Shown here piece by piece: positions 7,672 through 14,586 of a stretch of 21,858 nt of DNA. Position 1 is the first letter of the stretch. Every line of letters begins with the position of its first letter. The notes beneath the pieces are model-generated. The model made no database searches and was not told the DNA's origin. It saw only the letters and a list, made by a program, of their open reading frames with translations. Both the position numbers and the translations under genes were made by a program. This stretch comes from DATLGD01 sp035540755 (GTDB lineage Bacteria; Actinomycetota; Actinomycetes; Mycobacteriales; SCTD01), in the NCBI GenBank assembly GCA_035540755.1, contig DATLGD010000021.1, forward strand, positions 1-21,858. Direction: 5' to 3'.

Positions 7672-7718
7672 CCGGCGCCCGGACATGCCGCCGGGGGGTG
7701 CCTCGTCCGGCGCGCCGG
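7672..7718 (+). terminator. Hairpin closing the pepA operon
   Basis: CCGGCGCCCGGAC (7672-7684) pairs with GTCCGGCGCGCCGG (7705-7718) with one bulged base and a 20-nt loop. It starts 2 nt after the stop codon of the YdhR-like gene and lies well before the secreted hydrolase. No T-tract follows. Confidence 0.5.
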
Positions 7719-7755
7719 CAGGAGTCCACGAGGTCGACGTCGAACGTCCCCGGCC

Positions 7756-9354
7756 ATGAGCCGACACCGCCTCGTGGCCGCCGCCACGGCCACTCTGCTG
7801 CTCGGCGGCCTCGCCGCCGCCGCCCCGTCCTCCGCCGCCGCCGAGCCCACCATCACCCACGGCTGCATCGCGAGCGCGCCGGAGCCGGGAAGCCAGGCCC
7901 CGGTCGACATCTGCTACACGCTGTTCCAGCCCGCCGGTGCCACCGCGGCCCGGCCCGTGCCGGCGGTGATGCACGGGCACGGCTGGGGCGGCAGCCGCCA
8001 GCGGACCGTCAGCGCCGAGTTCCAGGCGCTGCTCGACGCCGGCTACGGCCTCCTGTCGTTCGACCAGCGCGGCTTCGGCCAGAGCGGTGGCCGCGCGCAC
8101 ACCCTGCAGGCCGACATCGAGGCGCACGACGTCCTCGGGCTCGTGGACCTTCTCGCCGCCCAGCCGTGGGTGCGCAAGGAGCCCGGCACGGCCGACGACC
8201 CCGTGCTGGGCGCCATCGGCGGTTCCTACGGCGGCGGCTACCAGTACCTCGGCGCCTTCGCCGACCAGCTCTACAACGGCCGCAACCGGTTCGACGCGCT
8301 CGCGCCCGAGATCACCTGGAACGACCTCAAGACGGCGCTCGCGCCCGACGAGGTCGCCCGCAGCGTCTGGCTCAGCCTGCTCACCGCCGTGTCGTTGCAG
8401 GACAACGACGAGCGGGCTCAGCGCGCCTTCGCCTACGGGGCGGCGACCGGCCTGTGGGCGAGCGGTCCGGCGGCCGAGGCGCTGGACGCCGACATGGACG
8501 CCTACTTCGACAAGACCGGCCCTCGCTGGCACGTCGAGCAGGGTCGGCGGCTCGACATCCCGCTGCTCATGCGCCAGGGCACCAGCGACACGCTGTTCAA
8601 CCTCAACGAGGCGGTCGCGAACTTCGACAGCGTCCTCACGCCCGGGGCGCGGGCGCAGAGCCTGCTGATCGGCTACAACGGCGGGCACGTCCTGCCCGCG
8701 CCGAGCGTCGTGCCGGCCGGATCGGCCCCGAACGGCGACCCCTGCTCCGCCGAGCTCGGCGGCAGCTGGCAGGCGCTGCGGCTGGCCTTCTTCGCTCAGC
8801 ACCTCAAGGGCGACCGGACGGCGCAGGTCCGGGGCACCGGCCAGTACCACCTCGGCACCACGGACGCGAAGGACTGCGTCACCGTCGACTCGGTGCGGCC
8901 GACCACCACGGTCACGCTCGGCGACGTCGTCACCACGGCCGCGGCCGGCGCGCCGCAGTACCGCGAGCTGGCGGCCGGCCCGCTCACGATCGCCGGCGTG
9001 CCGCGCGTCGACGCCGTGGTCAGCTCGGCCGGGCTCAACAACAAGGCGTTCTTCGCGCTCGCCGTGGGCACCTCGCCGGCCGACGCCGTCGTCGTGCACA
9101 ACAACCTGATGCCGCTGCACGAGCCGGTGCCGCTCGTCGGCAGTGAGCGCTCGGTCGAGCTGGCCGGCGTCGCCGCGACGCTGGCTGCCGGGCAGCGGCT
9201 GTACCTGGTGGTGTCTCCGGTGTCGGACCAGTTCGGCACGAACGGCAGCCGGACGCCCGGCGCGCTGGTGCTGCGGAACACCCGGGTGCAGCTGCCGGTG
9301 GTGCAGGCAGAGGCTCCGGTGCGGCCGGCGCTCGTGGGGCGCGCCGCGCGGTAG
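7756..9354 (+). CDS. Secreted alpha/beta hydrolase, CocE/NonD (peptidase S15-like) family
   Basis: A 532-residue exported hydrolase. The signal peptide is clear: basic MSRHR, a hydrophobic stretch TATLLLGGLAAAA and an AAA cleavage site near residue 29. The alpha/beta-hydrolase core follows: HGHGWGGSRQR (oxyanion side), FDQRGFGQSGG, the nucleophile elbow GGSYGGGY with Ser157, then Asp278 in GTSDTLFN and His311 in GGHVLPAP. Thus the full Ser-Asp-His triad can be placed. The last 170 residues are strand-rich, like the jelly-roll domain of X-Pro dipeptidyl-peptidase/CocE enzymes. The substrate (peptide or ester) is unknown. The ATG at 7756 has no good ribosome site, but it is the first start before the signal peptide. 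It appears to be monocistronic. Confidence 0.88.
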   Translation: MSRHRLVAAATATLLLGGLAAAAPSSAAAEPTITHGCIASAPEPGSQAPVDICYTLFQPAGATAARPVPAVMHGHGWGGSRQRTVSAEFQALLDAGYGLLSFDQRGFGQSGGRAHTLQADIEAHDVLGLVDLLAAQPWVRKEPGTADDPVLGAIGGSYGGGYQYLGAFADQLYNGRNRFDALAPEITWNDLKTALAPDEVARSVWLSLLTAVSLQDNDERAQRAFAYGAATGLWASGPAAEALDADMDAYFDKTGPRWHVEQGRRLDIPLLMRQGTSDTLFNLNEAVANFDSVLTPGARAQSLLIGYNGGHVLPAPSVVPAGSAPNGDPCSAELGGSWQALRLAFFAQHLKGDRTAQVRGTGQYHLGTTDAKDCVTVDSVRPTTTVTLGDVVTTAAAGAPQYRELAAGPLTIAGVPRVDAVVSSAGLNNKAFFALAVGTSPADAVVVHNNLMPLHEPVPLVGSERSVELAGVAATLAAGQRLYLVVSPVSDQFGTNGSRTPGALVLRNTRVQLPVVQAEAPVRPALVGRAAR

Positions 9355-9381
9355 CGAGACGGCCGGAGGCGTCAGGAGGGG

Positions 9382-10146
9382 TCAGGAGGCGGCGGGCTCC
9401 GACACCGAGGCCACCAGCAGGCCGCTGCCCACCGGCAGCATCGCCGTCGTCAGACGCGGGTCGTCGCGGACCGCCCGGGCCAGCTCGCGCAGGGCGACGA
9501 CGTCGGCGTCGCGCTGGGCAGAGTCGGCCACCTTGCCGCCGGCGAGCGCACCGGCGAAGACCACGCAGCCGCCCGGGCGCAGCAGGCGCACCGCGCCGTC
9601 GAGGTAGTCCAGGTTCTCCGACCGGGCGGCGTCGCAGAAGACCAGGTCGTAGGCGCCGTCGGACAGCCGCGGGAGCACCTCGAGCGCGCGGCCCGAGATC
9701 AGCCGGGCCCGGCCGCCGGGCACCCCGGCCTCGGCCAGGGTCTGCTTGGCCAGGCGCTGGTGCTCGGCCTCGCTGTCGACGGAGGTGAGCACGCCGTCCT
9801 CGCGCATGCCGCCGAGCAGCCACAGCGCGGAGACGCCCACGCCCGTGCCGAGCTCGACGACGGCCTTGGCCCGCGTCGTGGCGGCCAGCAGCCGCAGGAC
9901 CGCGCCGGTGGCGGCGTCGACCGCTCCGACGCCCACCTCCCCGGCCCGTGCGCGCGCGGCGTGCAGGTGCGGCTCCTCCGGCTGCCACCCCTCGATCCAC
10001 GCCGTGACGGCGGGTGCGACTGCTCGACTGCCCGGCTCGCTGGCGATGACGGCCTCCCCGAGGCTGGTGGACCGGTGGTGCGTCCGGAGCGTAGTGGGCG
10101 GGCGTTCGGGAACGCCGTAGGCGGGACGGGCGTTCTGGTCAGGCAC
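9382..10146 (-). CDS. SAM-dependent O-methyltransferase (Rv1220c-like)
   Basis: A class I methyltransferase of the small-molecule O-methyltransferase family. Motif I is VVELGTGVGVSALWLL, followed by LTSVDSEAEHQRLAK (acidic residue for the ribose), RARLISGRALEVLPRL and LVFCDAARSENLDYL, where many relatives have DADK for metal binding. The last part, MLPVGSGLLVASV, is typical. Position and orientation, divergent from sigE, match Rv1220c. The start is uncertain: between the GTG at 10146 and the conserved helix there is no other ATG, GTG or TTG, and 10146 puts about 45 poorly conserved residues across the sigE promoter. A rare ATC at 10047 after GGGGAGG would give a more usual length of about 221. 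The methyl acceptor is unknown. Confidence 0.85.
   Translation of the reverse strand: MPDQNARPAYGVPERPPTTLRTHHRSTSLGEAVIASEPGSRAVAPAVTAWIEGWQPEEPHLHAARARAGEVGVGAVDAATGAVLRLLAATTRAKAVVELGTGVGVSALWLLGGMREDGVLTSVDSEAEHQRLAKQTLAEAGVPGGRARLISGRALEVLPRLSDGAYDLVFCDAARSENLDYLDGAVRLLRPGGCVVFAGALAGGKVADSAQRDADVVALRELARAVRDDPRLTTAMLPVGSGLLVASVSEPAAS
10108..10134 (+). promoter_or_regulatory. Probable ECF sigma-factor promoter of sigE (autoregulatory)
   Basis: GGGAAC at 10108-10113 and CGTT at 10131-10134, with 17 nt between them, match the GGAAC-N17-CGTT type of promoter used by mycobacterial SigE/SigH-class factors. Transcription would begin near 10141, leaving a leader of about 35 nt before the sigE ATG. 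I saw no other such pair in the gaps between genes. Confidence 0.6.
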
Positions 10147-10176
10147 GGGTCGCGACGTCTGGAAGGGCAGGGCACC

Positions 10177-10941
10177 ATGAGCAGCACCGGCGTCCTGCCT
10201 CTGCCCGTCCGGGAACAGGCCCGGCACGACACGACCGGAGGTGCGAGTCCGCTGACCCGACCAGAGCCGCTGCCGGTCGATCCTGCTCCCGGCACCGACG
10301 CCGGCCGCACCGAGCCCGCGCCGGACGCCACCGAGCCGTGGGCGCCGCCGTCCTGGGACGACGTCGTGCGCACGCACTCCGCCCGGGTCTACCGCCTCGC
10401 CTACCGGCTGACCGGCAACCAGCACGACGCCGAGGACCTCACCCAGGAGGTCTTCGTCCGCGTCTTCCGGTCGCTGTCGAGCTACACGCCGGGCACGTTC
10501 GAGGGCTGGCTGCACCGCATCACCACCAACCTGTTCCTCGACCTCGTCCGGCGGCGGGCGCGCATCCGCTTCGACCCGCTGCCCGACGACGCCGAGCGCA
10601 TCCCCTCGCGCGGGCAGTCCGGCATGGAGAGCCCGGCGCAGCGCTACGACGACACCCACTTCGACGACGACGTGCAGAGCGCGCTCGACGCGCTGCCGCC
10701 GGACTTCCGCGCCGCGGTCGTGCTGTGCGACCTCGAGGGCCTGTCCTACGAGGAGATCGCCGCCACCCTCGGCATCAAGATCGGCACCGTCCGCAGTCGG
10801 ATCCACCGTGGGCGGACGCAGCTGCGGGCCGCGCTGGCCCACCGCGATCCCGCCGCGCGGCGGGCCGCGGTCGCGGCGCTCGATCCAGCGCACGACGAGG
10901 ACGACGAGCACGACGTCCGGGTCGTCCGGGAGCCCTCGTGA
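10177..10941 (+). CDS. sigE: ECF RNA polymerase sigma factor SigE
   Basis: A 254-residue ECF sigma factor, close to the 257 residues of M. tuberculosis SigE. An N-terminal extension of 60 Pro-rich residues precedes sigma region 2 (about 61-130; DAEDLTQEVFVRVFRSL for core binding, TFEGWLHRITTNLFLDLVRRR for -10 recognition). Region 4 (about 165-220) includes LPPDFRAAVVLCDLEGLSYEEIAATLGIKIGTVRSRIHRGR, a standard helix-turn-helix split here only in prose. It directs transcription of envelope-stress genes. The ATG at 10177 has GAAGG about 10 nt upstream. The stop overlaps the anti-sigma GTG by 4 nt (GTGA), so the two are coupled. Identity rests on domain content plus the conserved order sigE-anti-sigma-htrA-tatB. 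Confidence 0.93.
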   Translation: MSSTGVLPLPVREQARHDTTGGASPLTRPEPLPVDPAPGTDAGRTEPAPDATEPWAPPSWDDVVRTHSARVYRLAYRLTGNQHDAEDLTQEVFVRVFRSLSSYTPGTFEGWLHRITTNLFLDLVRRRARIRFDPLPDDAERIPSRGQSGMESPAQRYDDTHFDDDVQSALDALPPDFRAAVVLCDLEGLSYEEIAATLGIKIGTVRSRIHRGRTQLRAALAHRDPAARRAAVAALDPAHDEDDEHDVRVVREPS

Positions 10942-11480
10942 CCCGCGCCTGCCTCGGCGAGCTCCTCACCGCCCTGGTCGACGGCGCCCTCTCCCATGCC
11001 GAGCGCGAGCGTGCGCTCGCCCACCTGACCGGGTGTGCAGGCTGCCGTGAGGAGGTCGAGGCCCAGCGGGCGCTCAAGGCCCGTCTGGCGGCCATCGCCG
11101 GCACGCCCGCGCCGCCCGACTCGCTCGTGCGGAGCCTGCGCGCGCTCGCCGTGCCGGGCACCGACCCCCTGGCCCGTCCGTTCGGCCCGCCGCAGGGCGC
11201 GCCGGTGCGTCCGCGGGGCGCGCGCCCGGGCGGGGCCGCCCCTCCGGCCGCCGGGCCCGGGCGAGGGCCGCTCGGCCGGCTCCGGCGCACCTCCACCGTC
11301 GGCGGCGGCCTGGTCGCCCTCGGGGTGAGCGCCGCCCTCCTGCTCGGGGGGGCCGGCGGCGCGCCGGCCTCGACCCCGGTCGACCCCGGCAGCGTCGACT
11401 TCGTCGTCGACTTCGTCTCGACGACCAGCGAGGTGCCGCTCGCCGACCCGGTGGGCCTGACGCTCTCGCCCCCGCGGTGA
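10938..11480 (+). CDS. rseA: Zinc-binding anti-sigma factor with membrane anchor (RseA-like)
   Basis: A 180-residue anti-sigma factor. The N-terminal ZAS domain carries HLTGCAGC, the HxxxCxxC zinc motif (His29, Cys33, Cys36), and would hold SigE inactive in the cytoplasm. After a Pro/Gly/Arg-rich linker there is one membrane span (about 122-140, VALGVSAALLLGG), then an extracytoplasmic tail of about 40 residues (VDFVVDFVSTTSEVPLADP). M. tuberculosis RseA is a soluble-looking protein without this span as far as I recall, so here release may depend on membrane proteolysis (inference). The GTG overlaps the sigE stop, and its own stop overlaps the next GTG by 4 nt. Confidence 0.9.
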   Translation: MTRACLGELLTALVDGALSHAERERALAHLTGCAGCREEVEAQRALKARLAAIAGTPAPPDSLVRSLRALAVPGTDPLARPFGPPQGAPVRPRGARPGGAAPPAAGPGRGPLGRLRRTSTVGGGLVALGVSAALLLGGAGGAPASTPVDPGSVDFVVDFVSTTSEVPLADPVGLTLSPPR

Positions 11481-12562
11481 CCGACGCCGACGCCACCGCG
11501 GTGCGGCCGGCCCAGGTGCGCGGCCTCCGGTTCGCCGCCCTGCTGGTCGGCCTCGGCCTGCTGCTGACGGCGGCACCGGTCGTCGCCGCCTCGCCGCGCA
11601 GCACCGACAGCGACGAGACCGCGGCCCTGCGGCTGCTCGAGGACGCCGCTCGGGCCTCGCGGGCGCTGACCTACAGCGGCACGAAGTACGTGGCCGCCTG
11701 GCGCCCAGGTGGCACGAGCACCTCGCTGGTCGAGGTGCGGCACGACCCCCGGGGCGGCCTGGTCATGACGGCGTCGCCCACCGCCGCCCGCGCAGCCGAC
11801 GACGACGCGATGGTGCTCGCCGCCGCCAGCCTCGACCGCGCGCTGCTCGCCGTCCTGGGCGACGTCTTCGCCCTGAGCATCGCCGGCACGGGCCGCTGCA
11901 CCGGCCGCGACGCCGACGTGGTGGAGGCCCGCCGACCCACGGGCACGGTCGCCGGCCGGTTCTGGATCGACCGCGACAGCCGCCTGCTGCTGCGGCGCGA
12001 GGTGTACGACGACGCCGGTCACCGCGTCCGCAGCAGCGCCTTCCTCGACCTCGAGATGACGCCGGGCAGCCCGGTCGTCACCGCCTCCGCGGAGCGGCGG
12101 ATCGGCCGCGACAACGGCTCCCCGGTCGACGAGCAGCGGCTCGAGCAGCTGCGGGCGCAGGGCTGGCACGCGCCGACCGACCTGCCCGGCGGCTTCGTGC
12201 TGTTCGAGGCCCGCAGCCGCGCGCACGGCGACGACGACGAGGTCCTGCACCTGGCCTACACCGACGGGCTGTCGACGACGTCGCTGTTCGTGCAGCGCGG
12301 GGAGCTGGGCAGCGAGCCGCCGGAGGGGTTCGTCGGGCGCGCCGTGGGGGACCGCCCGGTGTGGGTCCACGACGGCGCCCCCGAGCGGATGATCTGGGCC
12401 GGCGGTGAGCGGGTCTGGACCCTGGTGTCCGACGCGCCGGACGGGGCCACGGCGGCCGCCCTGCAGGCGCTGCCGCACGACGACCTCCCGGACGACGGCC
12501 TGCGCGCCCGTCTCGCCCGCGGGCTGAGCCGGCTCGGCAGCTGGCTGAACCCGTTCGCATGA
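11477..12562 (+). CDS. RseB/MucB-like sigma-E regulatory protein, exported
   Basis: A 361-residue protein with an N-terminal signal or anchor (about 15-38, LRFAALLVGLGLLLTAAPVVAA). The first domain matches the MucB/RseB N-terminal fold: LLEDAARASRALTYSGTKYV, VEVRHDPRGG, then RFWIDRDSRLLLRREVYD. The second contains PTDLPGGFVLFEARS and LHLAYTDGLSTTSLFVQRGE, the typical RseB C-terminal pattern. In proteobacteria RseB binds the periplasmic part of RseA and shields it from proteolysis, while sensing mislocalised lipoproteins or LPS. Here the ligand must differ, as the cell is a monoderm or mycomembrane-like type. It overlaps the anti-sigma gene by 4 nt, strong evidence for a joint function. Some actinobacterial members are annotated simply as sigma-E regulatory. 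Confidence 0.85.
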   Translation: MTDADATAVRPAQVRGLRFAALLVGLGLLLTAAPVVAASPRSTDSDETAALRLLEDAARASRALTYSGTKYVAAWRPGGTSTSLVEVRHDPRGGLVMTASPTAARAADDDAMVLAAASLDRALLAVLGDVFALSIAGTGRCTGRDADVVEARRPTGTVAGRFWIDRDSRLLLRREVYDDAGHRVRSSAFLDLEMTPGSPVVTASAERRIGRDNGSPVDEQRLEQLRAQGWHAPTDLPGGFVLFEARSRAHGDDDEVLHLAYTDGLSTTSLFVQRGELGSEPPEGFVGRAVGDRPVWVHDGAPERMIWAGGERVWTLVSDAPDGATAAALQALPHDDLPDDGLRARLARGLSRLGSWLNPFA

Positions 12563-12644
12563 GCGGCCGCGCGCAGCTGACACGGACTTCACACGCCGCT
12601 GGGCACACTGGCGGTCCGACCCCATCCCCAGCGAGGACGCTGAC

Positions 12645-14072
12645 ATGACCGATCCCCGCGAGACCGGCTCTGACCCCCGGTTCGACGCGCCTGCCGGACC
12701 GCCCGCCTCGCCGCCGCCGCGTCCGTGGTGGTCGCAGCCCTCGGACAGCGACCAGGACGCCGGCCAGGACGCCTGGGGAGCCCCGCGGGTCACCGGAAGC
12801 GGGCAGCCGCCGTACGGCAGCTACGCGGCTCCCTCACGCGAACCGGCCCAGGAGGAGGACCCCTGGCGCTCGCCGGGCTCGACGGCGGTGTTCGGCACGG
12901 GCGCGCCCGCCTGGGGCTACCCCACCGACACCATCGGCAGCTCGGCCGAGGCGCCGTCGAAGGCGCGCCGCGGCGCTCTCGCCACCGCAGCGCTCGTCGT
13001 GGTCACGGCGCTCGTCGCCGGCGGTGCGGGCGGCTACCTCGGCGCGCGCTCGGCCGACCGCGAGGGCCTGCTCGACCCGGGCGCGAGCCTGGGCTCGGGC
13101 AGCAGCGCGCCGGCGAACGTCGACCGGGCGCCCGAGTCGGTGGCCGGCATCGCCGCCGCCGTCATGCGCAGCACCGTGAGCATCGCCGTCCAGGGCGGCG
13201 GGAACCGCGGCACCGGCTCCGGCGTCGTCCTGCGCTCCGACGGCTACATCCTCACCAACAACCACGTCGTCGCCTCCGCGGCGAACGGCGGTCAGATCAC
13301 TGTGACGTTCGACGACGGCGCGACGTCGCTGCCCGGCCGCATCGTCGGGCTCGACCCGGTGACCGACCTGGCCGTGCTCCGGGTCGACAGCGACCGCGAG
13401 CTCGAGCCGGCCACCCTGGGCCGCTCCCGCGACCTCGTCGTCGGTGATCCCGTCATCGCGATCGGCTCGCCGCTCGGCCTGTCGGGCACCGTCACCACCG
13501 GAATCGTGAGCGCGCTGAACCGCACCGTCGACGTGCCCGCGCAGGACGGTCAGGGCCGCAACCCGCTGTTCAACGCGATCCAGACCGACGCCGCCATCAA
13601 CCCCGGCAACTCCGGTGGTGCGCTGGTCAACGCCCGGGGCGAGGTGATCGGCATCAACTCGGCGATCGCCACCCTCGGCGGCGGCCTGTTCGGCGGCGAG
13701 GGCGGCGGCAGCATCGGCGTCGGCTTCGCCATCCCGATCGACGAGGCGTCGTCGGTCGCCGAGGAGATCATCCGCACCGGACGGGCGACGCACCCGGCGA
13801 TCGGCGTTGCGGCCCTCACCGTGTCCGGCGAGAACGTCGACCGGCCGGGGGCCCGGGTGCAGCAGCTGACGCCCGGCGGTGCCGCGGCCCAGGCGGGCCT
13901 GCAGCCCGGCGACCTCATCGTGCAGGTGCAGGACGAGCAGATCTCGAGCGTCGACGAGCTCATCCTCGCGATCCGGCAGAACAGGGTCGGCGACACGGTC
14001 ACCGTCACCTATGTGCGCGGTGGTGAGACCCGCACCGCCGAGCTGACCCTGCAGGACCTGCAGGCGAACTGA
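12645..14072 (+). CDS. htrA: HtrA/DegP-type serine protease with PDZ domain
   Basis: A 475-residue membrane-anchored protease. A Pro-rich cytoplasmic tail of about 107 residues comes first, then one membrane span (110-132), a trypsin-like domain (about 150-360) and a C-terminal PDZ domain (about 385-470). The triad is His207 (ILTNNHVV), Asp241 (VTDLAVLRV) and Ser323 (NPGNSGGAL). It degrades or refolds damaged extracytoplasmic proteins. The gene follows the sigE-anti-sigma-RseB block by 82 nt, the usual M. tuberculosis arrangement (HtrA, Rv1223), and is a likely sigE target, but I see no GGAAC-type promoter in that gap, so it may be transcribed by read-through. The ATG has GAGGA about 9 nt upstream. 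Confidence 0.94.
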   Translation: MTDPRETGSDPRFDAPAGPPASPPPRPWWSQPSDSDQDAGQDAWGAPRVTGSGQPPYGSYAAPSREPAQEEDPWRSPGSTAVFGTGAPAWGYPTDTIGSSAEAPSKARRGALATAALVVVTALVAGGAGGYLGARSADREGLLDPGASLGSGSSAPANVDRAPESVAGIAAAVMRSTVSIAVQGGGNRGTGSGVVLRSDGYILTNNHVVASAANGGQITVTFDDGATSLPGRIVGLDPVTDLAVLRVDSDRELEPATLGRSRDLVVGDPVIAIGSPLGLSGTVTTGIVSALNRTVDVPAQDGQGRNPLFNAIQTDAAINPGNSGGALVNARGEVIGINSAIATLGGGLFGGEGGGSIGVGFAIPIDEASSVAEEIIRTGRATHPAIGVAALTVSGENVDRPGARVQQLTPGGAAAQAGLQPGDLIVQVQDEQISSVDELILAIRQNRVGDTVTVTYVRGGETRTAELTLQDLQAN

Positions 14073-14088
14073 GCGAGGCGGCGCGGCC

Positions 14089-14094
14089 TACCCT
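14089..14094 (+). promoter_or_regulatory. Possible -10 element of tatB
   Basis: TACCCT, a TANNNT hexamer 44 nt before the tatB GTG and 16 nt after the htrA stop. No clear -35 partner can be seen, so tatB may instead depend on read-through from htrA. Confidence 0.3.
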
Positions 14095-14138
14095 GACGGC
14101 GACGCGGACGACGAGCAGGGCAGAGGGAGGGTGCGGCG

Positions 14139-14486
14139 GTGCTTGGCCTGGGCTGGCCCGAGATCGGGGTCATCCTGCTGCTGGCCCTGTTCATCGTCGG
14201 CCCCGAGCGCCTGCCGAGCCTGGCCGCCGACGCCGGACGGACGCTGCGCAGCCTGCGCAAGCAGGTGAAGGGGCTCACCGACGACCTCAAGACCGAGCTG
14301 GGCCCGGAGTTCGCCGACGTCGACCTGCGCTCGCTGCACCCACGGACGTTCGTGCAGAAGCACCTGCTCGACGACCAGGACGAGCCGTCGACGTTCGACC
14401 TGCTCGACGGCGCCGACGCGCGGCCGTCGCCCGGCGCACCGCTCGGTCCGGGTGAGCCGGCCCCCTGGGATCCCGACACCACCTGA
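14139..14486 (+). CDS. tatB: Sec-independent protein translocase subunit TatB
   Basis: A 115-residue TatB. One short N-terminal membrane helix (GWPEIGVILLLALFIV), the hinge GPERLP with the conserved Gly-Pro-Glu, an amphipathic helix (LAADAGRTLRSLRKQVKGLTDD, split by the hinge) and a variable acidic/Pro-rich tail. With TatC it forms the receptor for twin-arginine signal peptides. TatA is shorter and has a phenylalanine-glycine hinge, so TatB fits better, as does its position after htrA (Rv1224). The GTG at 14139 has AGGGAGGG about 7 nt upstream. Confidence 0.93.
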   Translation: MLGLGWPEIGVILLLALFIVGPERLPSLAADAGRTLRSLRKQVKGLTDDLKTELGPEFADVDLRSLHPRTFVQKHLLDDQDEPSTFDLLDGADARPSPGAPLGPGEPAPWDPDTT

Positions 14487-14487
14487 G

Positions 14488-14507
14488 CGTCGGGAGCCCT
14501 CCCGACG
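14488..14507. terminator. Hairpin between convergent tatB and mrp
   Basis: CGTCGGGAG-CC-CTCCCGACG, a perfect 9-bp stem beginning 2 nt after the tatB stop. It can serve both strands, as mrp ends 80 nt further on. A tract GAGCCCTCCCG recurs 40 nt later (14534-14544), and a GAACCGGTTC palindrome lies between. Confidence 0.65.
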
Positions 14508-14554
14508 GCTCCGGAACCGGTTCTGTCCGACAGGAGCCCTCCCGCCGCTTCCGG
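14494..14554. repeat. Imperfect direct repeat, 40-nt period
   Basis: GAGCCCTCCCG occurs at 14494-14504 and again at 14534-14544, and similarity continues for about 10 nt (CGGCTCCGG versus CCGCTTCCGG). It lies in the 100-nt space between two stop codons; possibly a duplicated terminator half. Confidence 0.45.
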
Positions 14555-14586
14555 GACGGCGCGAGACCGCCGCGGGGACTCCGCTG

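Noticed and set aside
7606..9120. A 504-codon open frame opposite the secreted hydrolase
   Set aside because: No recognisable domain, and it covers a gene with a signal peptide and complete catalytic triad on the other strand.
12563..12644. SigE-type promoter in front of htrA
   Set aside because: No GGAAC with a CGTT at the right distance; CTGACA and CACACT are 20 nt apart and do not make a convincing promoter.
14512..14526. GAACCGGTTC palindrome as an operator
   Set aside because: It lies between two convergent gene ends, where no promoter is expected.
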